In this document: positions 36,601 to 48,600 of the stretch, piece after piece
Layout: each line of letters begins with the position of its first letter
How positions within the stretch are numbered: position 1 is the first letter of the stretch
Assembly: GCA_012845835.1 (NCBI GenBank)
Contig: JABAKD010000011.1
Coordinates: 13,478,214 to 13,542,213, forward strand
DNA from: Undaria pinnatifida
Lineage: Eukaryota > Sar > Phaeophyceae > Laminariales > Alariaceae
Length of the DNA: 64,000 nt
Reading direction: 5' to 3'
Notes under the pieces: model-generated
What the model was told of the DNA's origin: nothing
The model's input: only the letters and a program-made list of their open reading frames with translations
The model's database searches: none
Translations under genes and position numbers: made by a program

Positions 36601-39600
36601 GGCCGACCCCTTAACCCCAAAATGGTTGGGACCCAAATGGTTGGGATGCCACATTTTGTTTTTTGCAACACCGGCGATGGTTTTTATTTTTCATACCCAG
36701 GCCATGGGTGTGTTCATCCGGTTGTGCTTTCGGTTCACCCAAAATCAGTTTTTGGGTCTGATGTGCGGTATAGAGCTCTTCACACGAAGAGCCCCGGAAA
36801 GAAAAAAAAAAAAGTTGTGACACCTCTACCGTAGCATGCGTCGACTTGGAGTACGCGGCAGCACTTAATAATTAATAGTTTCGCAGTCAAGAACTCAAGG
36901 CTCGACGTTTAGACGGCAACAAGAGCATGGCCTATTTTTTACGGAAAATAGTGTACGACACACCCTGCCTTACACAAGAAAGAAGAGTTTCTTAAGCTTG
37001 TAGACCCGGAGACAGATCGGTCATGGTCTATTTCACCCAGCCTTACACAAGAAAGAGGAGTTTCTTATGCTTGTAGACCCGGAGACGGATCGGTCATGGT
37101 CTATTTCACTCAACCATGTACGTCGCCGGTAACGCTTGTCAAGTGTCGAAGGCACTCTGCCACGCGAGCTCCCACGCTCCCCTCAGCGCCACAGTTCACA
37201 GGTGAAATTTCGTGCCAGAAGTTTTTTTATTTGACAGCGCCAAAAACTAAAGACCCAACGTACAGAAGTTGAAGAACGTAAAAAGCATAGTCTATAATGT
37301 TGCGCAAAGTCCTTGCGACAGCTTAGCTGCCTCGCCTCGTTTCCTACGTATACCATGCTTGGGCTCTACCAGAAGGCGAAAGATCTGTATCCAACCGAGA
37401 TATTAGGTAACATGATTATAGTTCGTAGTGCCGTACAAGAACAAGCAGACACAGAAAAAAAAATGGTTGATGCAGTTGGATCTTTTAATCTTGACCTGGA
37501 CGACAACCTTCGAGACGGTGCAAGGGTACGGCAGCTACCGGGAACGCCATCATCCGGGGCACTGTGGGAGCAGTGGCTGTGGTCTATATCCCTCGTCTCC
37601 CTCCCCCCCCACCTCACATGCAACGCTTACTGGCTCAGTGATGTTGGTTAATCCATCTCATCAACCCCCTGCCTCGCATGTTGACTGCTAGCTAGCTCTC
37701 ACTAAGTGGCGGTTATGGTGTAAGCATACAAGGAAAAACAGTAAAAACATACAAGGTTTCTGCGCCGACGCGCATGGCTTAGTGAACGCACTTCTAAGAA
37801 CATCGGACAACAGAAGGGTCCGTCGAAGCGAATTTGTTGTTCGGTCGTTATAATCAGGGTTCAGGTCGGGACGGGTTTTATTGTCGGGTCACAACGGGAT
37901 GGGAATGCAATGTGTCGGGATACTTTGGCCGGGTTACCGGGACTAAGTTTTTGGCCGGTACCGCCTTCGCGGTATCCGGGACAATCGAAATATGCTGGTA
38001 CATTTTCGCCGGGAACGCAACAGGCCGGGACCGCCTTCGGCGGTACCCTGTACAGCAAAATGTGCCGGTACTTTTCCGCCGGGAATGCAATATGCCGGAA
38101 ATTGATGCGAATGAAGTAAACCAGTTATTACTAGCTAGCCTATCCGGTAGAACGATTGGCTTCGCCAGGTCATCAGAGGGGGACGGTTGTACCCGAACCA
38201 GGCACAGACACCTCGGCCGACGCCGCCCCTGCACTACTGTCAGCACTGGGGTTCCCATCCGAAGCGCTCATTGTTCTGCTGGACCGCGCACGCTAGGAGG
38301 TGTGGGCAAGTTGGCTGGTGTTGGTCTGCACGGCTGCCGGCCACCCAATAAAAAATGGTTCTGACGAAGAGGAACCCGCCCCGAACCAAAAAATAAAAAT
38401 AAAACAAATGGACCTCACAGCACCGAAAAAAAAAAACTTCTGCAGAATGAAAAAAAAACACTCGAAAGAAAAAAAAAAAACTGTTTGGAAGGAAACGAAC
38501 CCCGCACTTAGATCTTAAAGAAGTCCATATCATCTCCCAGACCACTCGGCCAGTGAAGAAGTGCACGAAATCCCGGCAATCCATTATACCGATACTTTTT
38601 TGCCGGGATTTCAATATGCCGGTACTTTTTGTGCGGTATCCGGTACTCTAAAATGAACCGGTACTTTTTTGTCGGGATTGCAATATGCCGGTACCCTTTG
38701 GGCGGTAACCGGGACTCGAAAACCACGTGGGTTCATCCGGGCCCTAGTGCCATTTGTCGGGAAATTTTTAACGGTTACCGGGACTGCGTTTTTTGCCGGT
38801 ACCGCCTTCGGCGGAATCCGGGACCACCTAAATATACCGGGATATGCCGGTATCCCGGATCCCGCCTACTAGGGTGGGATTTTGACGCCGGGATTTATCC
38901 CGACCTGAACCCTGGTTATAATGCAGTAGCCCCCATTTCGTACCTGGTACCTACACCTGCGTACGTAACAGGGCTGGCGGCTGACGCCGGAACGCAACAT
39001 TGAACAATATGCGATGTCCGCACCCATTCTACAGCAGCATTTTTAACGTAGTTACTTACCATCCGGCAATATAAAAAAGATAAATACTGCAAACTAAGAC
39101 TGCTACGCACAACAAAAACATAAAAAACGTGTTCGTACGACAACGAAAACGTGGCTACTTCAGAAAGCGCGCCGCTCGGATTCCAAGCTCAATATTTATT
39201 ATGTATGTTATACAGTACTTCTCGATATGCCCCAAAACTGCCCGACAAAGCATGCTGCAATGATAGGTTTAGACGTCTCGTCTCAACTATAAATTTACGC
39301 AAACGCACTTATTTTTATTGATAAGATACATTAGAAGTTACTCGACTGCCGGGTCTCGCTTTATTTTTTACTTGAAGATTTTGTAATGACCGAACGAATG
39401 AAACGTAATATCAGTAGAGTCACCCGACGGTACAGGTACTCGTTCTTCCTTTTCTTTCTTCTTACTAAGACGCAGTTCCTTCATTTCCCCGGATTTGTAC
39501 ATTGGTAGGGTTTCCCTGGGCGACATGCAGTGCAGTCGGTTTCAGATGCGAGTCTTGAAACGTATGTACCAGTACGGGCCTTGCACGTACTACGCAGTAG

Positions 39601-42600
39601 GCTGACTTCCGATGCCATTTGTTGATATATTTGGTGGATGCATTAATTGCTTCAGTCATGACATTTGTATGCGTGTACCACTTTTGGTTTTTTGCTTTGT
39701 GTTTTCCCTAGGGTATTGTTCCACTCCAGAATAACTGGAGCCTGCCCTGCATTTTTTGGCGGATGCATTTGAATTGCTTTTTAGCGATGACGTATGCGTG
39801 TATCACCTTTGTCTTTCGTTTGTGCTTTCCCTGGGGTATTCTTGCACCCAAGAGTGACCGGAGTCTATCCAATGACTACGGACTTGATGATCATGCGAGT
39901 TAATGTCAGAACCACAACAACGTGAATCGACACGCACATGGGATTTCTCAACGACAACATCTCGCATTCCAACACGGCTGCCCGGTGCTGCGTATCACCA
40001 TTTTTAGGAGTCCTACTATAGTGTTTGTAAACAGTTTTTGACAAGACGCGAATTACACGAAAATTCGGTACGTTGCATTGAAAGCTGGAACGGTTCGTGA
40101 CTCCCGCCCTACCGTTACGGTTTACGATTCGCAGCTGATGTTAGACTTAAGGCGAGTTTCTAGTCTTGACGGCACCCAAACGTAGGGACGCCCTTTGAGT
40201 TGCGTGAAGCGCCCGCCGCACACCAACACACACAGAGTCATCCCTCTATAGTGCGGTAGGGGTTGCAGTTGTTGGGCCAAGTGTTTTTTTCTGACCTCTA
40301 TAGTGTGGTTGAGCTCCTCAAGTGTGAAGTGTGGAACTATTGACTATTAGTAGTAGTGGCATATTTTTACTGCTGTCACATTTCGCCGACGCTTTGACTC
40401 GTATATATTATAGTTTGGATCGATGAGGCCTCTCTGCTGCGGCATGAGATCACACCCATAATTGTTGCCCCTTTGCCCTTCTCTCAAGGCGCAGTATATT
40501 TGCCTCTTGCTAGCATCATTCCTTCGGTTTTCTTGTCGTCCTTATGATACTGCGGTATTATATAACTCTGTTACCGATCATTTCATTCAAGTATTGGGTT
40601 GGATGAGGCTTCCTGCTCCCGCAGAAGGTCCTCACCTGTGGATACACCACCCGCGCTGAGGGTGCCTTCGGTCGAAGTGCCCTCAGCGCAGCAGTATTTC
40701 CTAAGGGAAACGAACACAACTGTTAAAATAATACCCAGTGTAGGGTGGGTGGGATGGTCTTGACTTTTTCCGCTCCTCGCTGGTATCTCGTCGAGGATTT
40801 CGGGGACTATAACACGAGTGAGCTCGCTTCACAGACAGTCCTAGTAATTGGTAGCAAACATGTGGTTCCAACTTTTGTGCCAACCGTGGGAACCTGAAGT
40901 TGGTTGACGATATTGCGCGAGAACGCTTCACCCCCGCCACGGCGGCGGAGGCTGTGAACGATCAAGGCTACGGTAGGCAGGTACCCCCGATTTTTCACTA
41001 GCGGTTTGAGCTTTTCATTACTCGCGCGGGTGACTTTGTACCTCATTGACAAAAAAAACACGTTCGGCGATTTTATTGGTGCATCGTAGCTAACTATCCC
41101 TTTTCATATAAATATCGGTGCATCATAGCTTGCCATCCCTTTTCGTATAAATATCGAGAGTTATCAATATTTTAACGGCAGACCAAGGCTTCGGCAGGGG
41201 AGGTTGTCTCGTTTTTCACCACCGAGCTTGAGCCACTCGCGCGAGTGACTCGGTACCTCGCTGAAAAATATGTACAACTAGGCGATTGTTTTGGCGCAAG
41301 TGCAGGTGAGGTGGGCTCGCAGCCACAGCTGAGATGGGCATGATATTTCAAGTGGGCTCTGTTTTCCCTAACCTCTTCCTACTCTCTCCAGCTGCTGTAC
41401 GGGGGCCGACGATGTGTGTGAGATCGTCTTGCTTTTTCCGTACAGCTATCAGGCTTTTCTCCTACCCAGGGGACGGCCTTCTTCCGTCCCCGGGTTTTGC
41501 TCCAAGATTTATAAGTACATTTGTTTTAGTATGGACTAGCGCATAGAAATGCCGGTCGGGTAGCGTGGACGAATGTCTTCGAAGTCATGTTTCGGGTGAT
41601 GTTGATGATGATATTGAGCTCCTCCTGTCAGGAGCTCAGAAATATTTCTCAGAATCTTCTGCACCCCTAGCGTGGGATGGCTACATAGTTGACTTCTCGA
41701 GGGCTGCAGACATCTTGCTTGCGCGAGCTATGATACTGCTATAGCGGCAGCCACGCTGTCTTACCTGTCAACGCGCATAAATTGGACCACAGCTGCGAAT
41801 ATTGTGGCGCGCAAAAGTCCTGGCGACGGCTTACCTGCTCCCCCGCGCTTCCGATGACCCGGACGACAACCTTCGAGACGGTGCAAGGGTACGGCATGCC
41901 GCACCCCAAGTCGATGTAGAGGTCGAATCCGTCTCCCTTCAGGAACGGCTGCCTGCTAGCCTGATCTCACGTCACGCGAGAAAACCGACAAACGTGTAAG
42001 GCAAAACGACCGGAACGCCAGATACATGCGCCTACGGGAGAGACAGCATAGCGTCGTTGGAGGCGTGACGTAGCTGGAGGATAAAAACGTGTGGAGATGC
42101 AGGTCTTTGGGCCTAACGCGTGTGAACAATCCGAAGGCTTACTGTAGGTAGGGTTAGCTGTGCAGGTGTAGGGGTGGCCCTTTTGGGGCTTGATTGTATC
42201 TCGATTATAGTATAGACATCTTGATTCAAGTACAGCGACCAAAATAACGACCATTTGCTTCCGATAAAATTCAAGCGTCTACGAGTAGCGTGAGCGCGCA
42301 GCAGCACGAACAGTAGGGGTCATACTGCACTCGTCCCGTAAGAGTCTTTGCATTTATTGCAAGTCCGGACACAATTTTTTTCATCTTCCAACCAGCGGTG
42401 GTGGTCGATGCCGAAATCGTCAATTTTCCCCTCTGGACCCCCGAGGGGCTGTAAGTTTGAACAAGATCCAGACGAAAGCTTCTCCGCACGCCCAAGCAGA
42501 ATTCTTAGTTGTTAGTTATATAGCACTATCCACTATAACACTCATGCCACGGTGACTACATAACTAAAAAAATATTACTTTGGAGCTCGTACCACCAATC

Positions 42601-45600
42601 TCGCCAGCATTAATCTCCGGGGACCTCCCCTCGCCGCCAGACAAGTGTCTAGGAATACACTGTCATAGCTATTCATAATATTCCCAAGCGCGTGTAATAT
42701 TAGTAGTTGTTCTGACGTTAAACTAATCGTCAAGACAGGCTCCGACAACTCCGGAGTGGAATCACACAGCCAATCAGGAAAGTTAACCAGCCTGGCCGTC
42801 CGTACGACCAACAGTTTCACCGTCTGTACGACCGATCGTTTCGCCATCTATACGAACGACCGTTTAACCGTCTGCATGATAGCTTCACAGTACGTACGAC
42901 CGCTTCATTGTCTGTACCAACGCCCGTTTCATTGTCAGCATAACCGATCGTTTGACCGTCCGCACGGCCGTTTCACAGTATATGCGACCATTTCATCGTC
43001 TGTACGACCGACCGTTGAACCGTCTCTACGATCGTTTCATCGCCTGTACGGCCAACCGTTTCACCGGCTGTAAGATACCACCCAACCACAGGAAAAAAAA
43101 AACGAGTGATTTAACAAAAAAATGAAAAAGCAAAACGCGAGATAACTATCACCGGGGGTGGTCCCGTAACTTCAAATACGGTACGGTATGCGGCTGATGG
43201 AAAGCGGTGAAACTTGCTTACCGTGCTCTCTCGCCGCTTGATGAGGCTTGCTTTCCTCGCCATGGTCTTCTGCGACGCAATCTGCGACTGCAGAGACTGA
43301 CGCCGCCGAGAAAAAAAAAAAAACAATGGATAAGGAAGAATTTTCGTGAAGTTGAAATGATTTTTTTTTTATTCCATGAAATACATTATGTCACGATTCG
43401 TGACGCACAACGAGGGGGACTTGTTTTCTGGTGAACGTGACATGAAAGCAGCTTACAAAATACCACGAGTCGTGTTTATGTTTCGTTTCGTCACAAATCG
43501 AGTTTTTTTTGCGCTCGTTACGAATGGCCCTTACTCTAGCGGCCCGGTTGTGCAAGAAAAGCATGATTAACCTCTCCGACATAATCATATAGTTTACTCT
43601 CTCTGTTACGATTTGGGCACTCGGTTAGGATGTTCCGGGTATAAGCTCGGTTTTGCTAGTACCGGTATGTGTCCTCGTTGCGGTCGGTGGTAGGCGAGTG
43701 ACGGGACCTGAACATACTCGATTATCGTGCGTATGGACGCACAAAAATACGCCAGCTTGTAAAAAGCGAGGATGGGTGCTTATCATCCCCGGGTTTTGTG
43801 GATCCTGACGCATGTTGCGGGTTATCACTTTGTATGAGGACAAGACGTCCTCACCGATAAGCTACTTCTGCGCCTTTCACCGACAACGCTTTCCGCCTCA
43901 TCCACGCTCTCTTCCAATGTCTGCGAGGTTTGTGAGGTCGCTTCTTCGAGAGAGTCTTCTTGACTGGCCTGACTTGGGCTCAGATCTTCCCCCGATTCGA
44001 CCGCCAATGACTCTCCCGCGGCCGAAATTTCCGCCTCTTCAGGTGCCGCGTCGTCGGTGTCGTTGTCGCCTGGTGTCATGCGTGTGTTTTTTGTAGTCGG
44101 CGGAAAACAGAGAAGGTGAATGAGGGGCGGATTTTTTCACGGGGAGTTTGATTATTCCCCAGACGAGCGATAGTGCGGGGAGGAGATTGATTATTGATGG
44201 CTGATTTCCGCTATTAAGGGAGACGATGCGAAGCTTTCCGCCTCTTGGGGTGCCGAGTCGTCGGCATCGTTGTCGCTCTCCCCTGGTCTCAGAATCAAAT
44301 AAGAATATTTCAATTCCACCCTCATGGCTGCTGTTTGCGTTTTTGCGATGTACGGCACTTACAGTAACGTTTGCTTGCTTAGTCGGCGAAAGGCGGAACA
44401 GGCGTATGTATGAAGGGAAGAAGTATTTCCTCTGAACGTGTTGATGGTTCTCCAGGCGAGGGATAGCAGGTAATAAAGCTGGGGCAACATCAATAAATTA
44501 GTTCGCACATTTTGAGGCAGACTAACTATACTGAGCGATTTTCATCTGCCTAAAGGTGCCGGGTCGTTGCCATCGTTGCCGCTCACCTGGTCTCATATGT
44601 CACACGTGTGTTTTGGATTAGTCGACGGGAAAGGCAAAGATAATGCATGCGGGGGGGGGACTTTTTCCCGGAAAGTGTGGTGATTCTCCAGGCGAGCGAG
44701 AGTGTGGGGGGGGGGTGAAAAAATACGAATCGACTGCCACCGCTAAGGGAGTCCCTACGGAGCTGCGTCGTCAGCATCGTTCATGCTCGCCTGGTCTCGG
44801 GGTCAATTCAGAACGTTTCTATTTTTCACCCTCAGGCTGCTGTTTTTGCGTCTTGGCGGTGTACCACCAAACAGTGGCGTGTTCTTGTTTGGTCGGCGGA
44901 AAGGCAGAGAAGGTTCATCCCACGGTGAGGTTGCGGAGAACTCTAAGAAGTTCTCTGAGCTCCTAAGGTGAAGGGCTCAATATATCACCCGAAACACATG
45001 ATTTCGGAGGCGTTCGTTCGCGTAAACCGACGGGCACTTCTACGATCTAGCCCAAAAAAATAGACTCGTAAAATTATTTTACCAACCTGAACTTCCACGC
45101 TTGAGGAGCTCAACCGCACGATAGAGGTCAGAAACGTTTCGCCCAAATAAGAAAAGCGCAACCCCTACCGCACTATAGAGGGGTGACTCAGAAGGCAACA
45201 CTATCAACAATATCAAAACGTGGTGTAACCACTACCCTCAGAAGGCTAAAATATCAAAAATATCAAAATTTGGTGCAACTACTACCCTCAGAAGGCAAAA
45301 ACATCAAAACCATGGTGCAACCACTACCCTCAAAAGGCAAAAATATCAAAATTTGGTGCAACTACTACCCTCAGAAGGCAAAAATATCAAAATTCGGTGC
45401 AACTACTACCCTACGCTCAGAAGGCAACAATATCAAAACCATGGTGCAACTACTAGCCTCAGAAAGCAAAAATATCAAAAATTGGTGCAACTACTACCCT
45501 TAGACGGCAAAAATATCAAAATGTGGTGTAACTACTACCCTCAGAAGGCTAAAATATCAAAATTTGGTGCAACTACTACCCTCAGAAGGCTAAAATATCA

Positions 45601-48600
45601 AAATTTGGTGCAACTACTACCCTCAGGAGGCAAAAATATCAAAATCATGGCGCAACTACTACCCTCAGAAGGCAAAAATATCAAAACCATGGCGCAACTA
45701 CTACCCTCAGAGGGCAAAAATATCAAAATGTGGTGCAACTAATACCCTCAGAAGGCAAAAATATCAAAATTCGGTGCAACTACTACCCTCAGAAGGAAAA
45801 ATATCTAAATTTGGTGCAACTACTACCCTCACAAAGCAAAATTATCAAAATTTGGTGCAACTACTACCCTCAGAAGGAAAAAATATCAAAAATATGGTGC
45901 GACAACTTGCACCATATTTCTTTTGATACTATTGCCTTCTGAGGGTGGTGGCTTGATAAAATTTTGATATTATGCCTCACCAACATTTGGATATTTCTGC
46001 CTTCTGAGGGTAGTGGCTTGATGAAATTTTGATATTATGCCTCGCCGACATTTTGAAATTTTTGCCTTCTGCGGGTAAGGTAGTAGTTGCACCACATTTT
46101 GATGCATTTGCCTTCCGAGGGTAGGGTAGGAGTTGCACCATAGTTTTGATGTTTCTGCCTTCTGAGGGAGGAGGCTTGAAAAAAACTCTATACATCACCC
46201 CCCAAAAGTGACTTATTAATAGCATAGACTAAACTGAAAGTGCAACTCAATGAACGTTCATTCATTCCCATGGCCTAGGCATACAAATCCTTCATATTGC
46301 GTAACAAAAATGACGAAATTCCGACAATTTTGGATTAATCTCCCCCCCCCCATCTCCCCCCCCCCATCTCCCCCCCCCATCTCCCCCCCCATCGACTAAG
46401 GCCAGCAACAAATGAGCACGCCCCCTCCCCCTCCCGACGTCATTCGGAAACGAAATAAAGAAAGGCCTGAAAAGGGCTGCCTCTCTATCTCGTAGCACGC
46501 AGCTTCTTTTTTTTTTTTTTTTTTTTTTTTCTTTTTTTATCCTCCGGCGGATGGGGAAAAATAAAGCTTTAGCTCACCAAGCTTTCTGAAAAAAAAAAGC
46601 CCTTTTGGGGTTGAGGTATCGAATATTTTGTCAAGCCATCATATCACCCTCAGAGGGCAGAAGAAACAACAATGGTTGATTCACCTCTATCGTATCAACA
46701 GTAGCAAGTGTCCCATCCCCGCCCTGATTCCGAGCAGTTTGTCCCCAAACACGTGGGAGCAGTTTTGACGGGGTGAACGCAAGAAGCGCGGCGAAAGGGC
46801 GATGCCCCCCCCCCCCCTGGGTACCAACTAGATATACGGGGGGTTGAGGGAAGATATTGGAATGAAAACGTGTCTGCACGGCCCAATGGACTACGCGAAA
46901 AAGCTGTAACTGCGATTTCGTGTAAAAAAAAGCTGAAACTGCTATTTCGTGTAGGGGACCTGGACCTACCAGAAAGAAGAAAGAGATAATATACCAGTAG
47001 TCGGGAGGAGGAGGACGTGGCTACAAATATGTGCCCGTGCGGCACAACAATAGAGAGTAGAACTCACATGGTAGGAGAATGTGAAACATACAAGGAAGAA
47101 CAGGATAAGTTAGAGGAGGAGATGAGGAAATTGGACGTATGTGACATGGAAGAGTTTGGTAGACCATAGAGTAGCGATAAAACGATCGCTATCCTGGGAG
47201 GTAGATGGTGGCCGCAGACGGCAAAACAGGACGGGGATAGGATGTACAAACAGTTTCTACGCAGTGTATGGAATAAGCGTAATGAGCACCCAAATGTTGG
47301 AGGTGTATCTTTTAGAAGTAGGAACGCTGCTCCGTCTCGAAAGGGATGCGCGGTCAATGGTAAAATGACTAAGGCAAGCAACACATGAGTACGCCCCCCC
47401 TCCGTAGGTACCAACTTTGGTTTCCCCCAGCCCACGACATGTTCATACCCGCTTTGGTCATTGGCTTGACGGGGTCGTCCTTAAGTGACGCCGGCTCGTC
47501 GGCCTGTGCCTGAGGCGAGGAAAGTTCCGCTGCTTTTGATGACCCCGACCTGTCGGTTTTTAGAAGCGCAAGGACAAACAGGATGTAAACATCACGAGTC
47601 GAGACGGAAAGAGGGGGGGGGAGGGGGTGATTAGGGAAGAGATTAGGGTTGGGCACTGAGTCATCCCACGCTAGGGTTACAGCAGATTCTAAGAAATTTC
47701 TGAGATACCAGCGTGAACAGCTCGATATCATCATCATCATCTATCATCATCCATCATCATCCATCATCATCATCACCCATCATCATCATCATCATCATCA
47801 CCCATCATCATCCATCATCATCGTCCATCGTCATCCATCATCATCCATCATCATCACCCTCCATCATCATCATCATCCATCATCCATCATCCATCATCCA
47901 TCATCCATCATCATCATCCATCATCATCCATAATCATCATCCATCATCATCCATCATCATCCATCATCACCCGAACCATGACTTCGAAGACATTCGTTTG
48001 CGCAGCCCGACCAGCATTCCTATGATGTAGCCCTTATTGCGATACACATCTATCATTATTGTAATAACAGATAGTTCCACGTTTGAGGACCTCAACCCCT
48101 TCAAAACAAACGTAACATTTCGCCAAAAAACAACTACCCCAACCACGGGCAAGATAACCATCATAACCATCATAATCATCATAAACACCACAATCATCAT
48201 AATCAACTTAATCATCATAATCATCATAATTCATGGCCCTACCAGGTAAACCTTTAGACCATAGCCAGGGGAGGTGGGGGGGGGGGGTGTAAACTTATCA
48301 TGCATGGCCGTAGTCAACATGAGCATAGTGGTATGACCCTCGCATCCATACACTGCCGAGACGGAGCAAATCGGGTTTCCACCGACCGGGCAGGGCGTTG
48401 TCATAGGCGGCGTGGAAGTAACCGCGCTTGGCCTAACTCTGCGGGACTTGGATAAGTTTCCCCACAGTAATTCAACGTATCTTTACCCCAAACCTTGTGC
48501 GCAATCCAGTTCTCAATAGGTCAACACTTGTGGGGGCCATGTAAAGCGACCAAACGCAGTATCAGCGCGTTATTATCATGGTGTGATCATGCAGCACACG

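Larger units (their letters stand above)
38923..41834. other. Left part of intron 10, remaining contents
   Basis: Two inverted family-4 copies (39640-39910), a family-2 fragment (40215-40345), two family-8 copies (40980-41320) and a family-2 copy (41520-41720). At 38923-39640 and 39910-40210 I see nothing recognisable. Confidence 0.5.

Noticed and set aside
45183-45942. Long repetitive frames such as the one reading MVQLLPSEGKNIK
   Set aside because: Produced by the tandem array whose unit length keeps frames open; no start context or splice sites.
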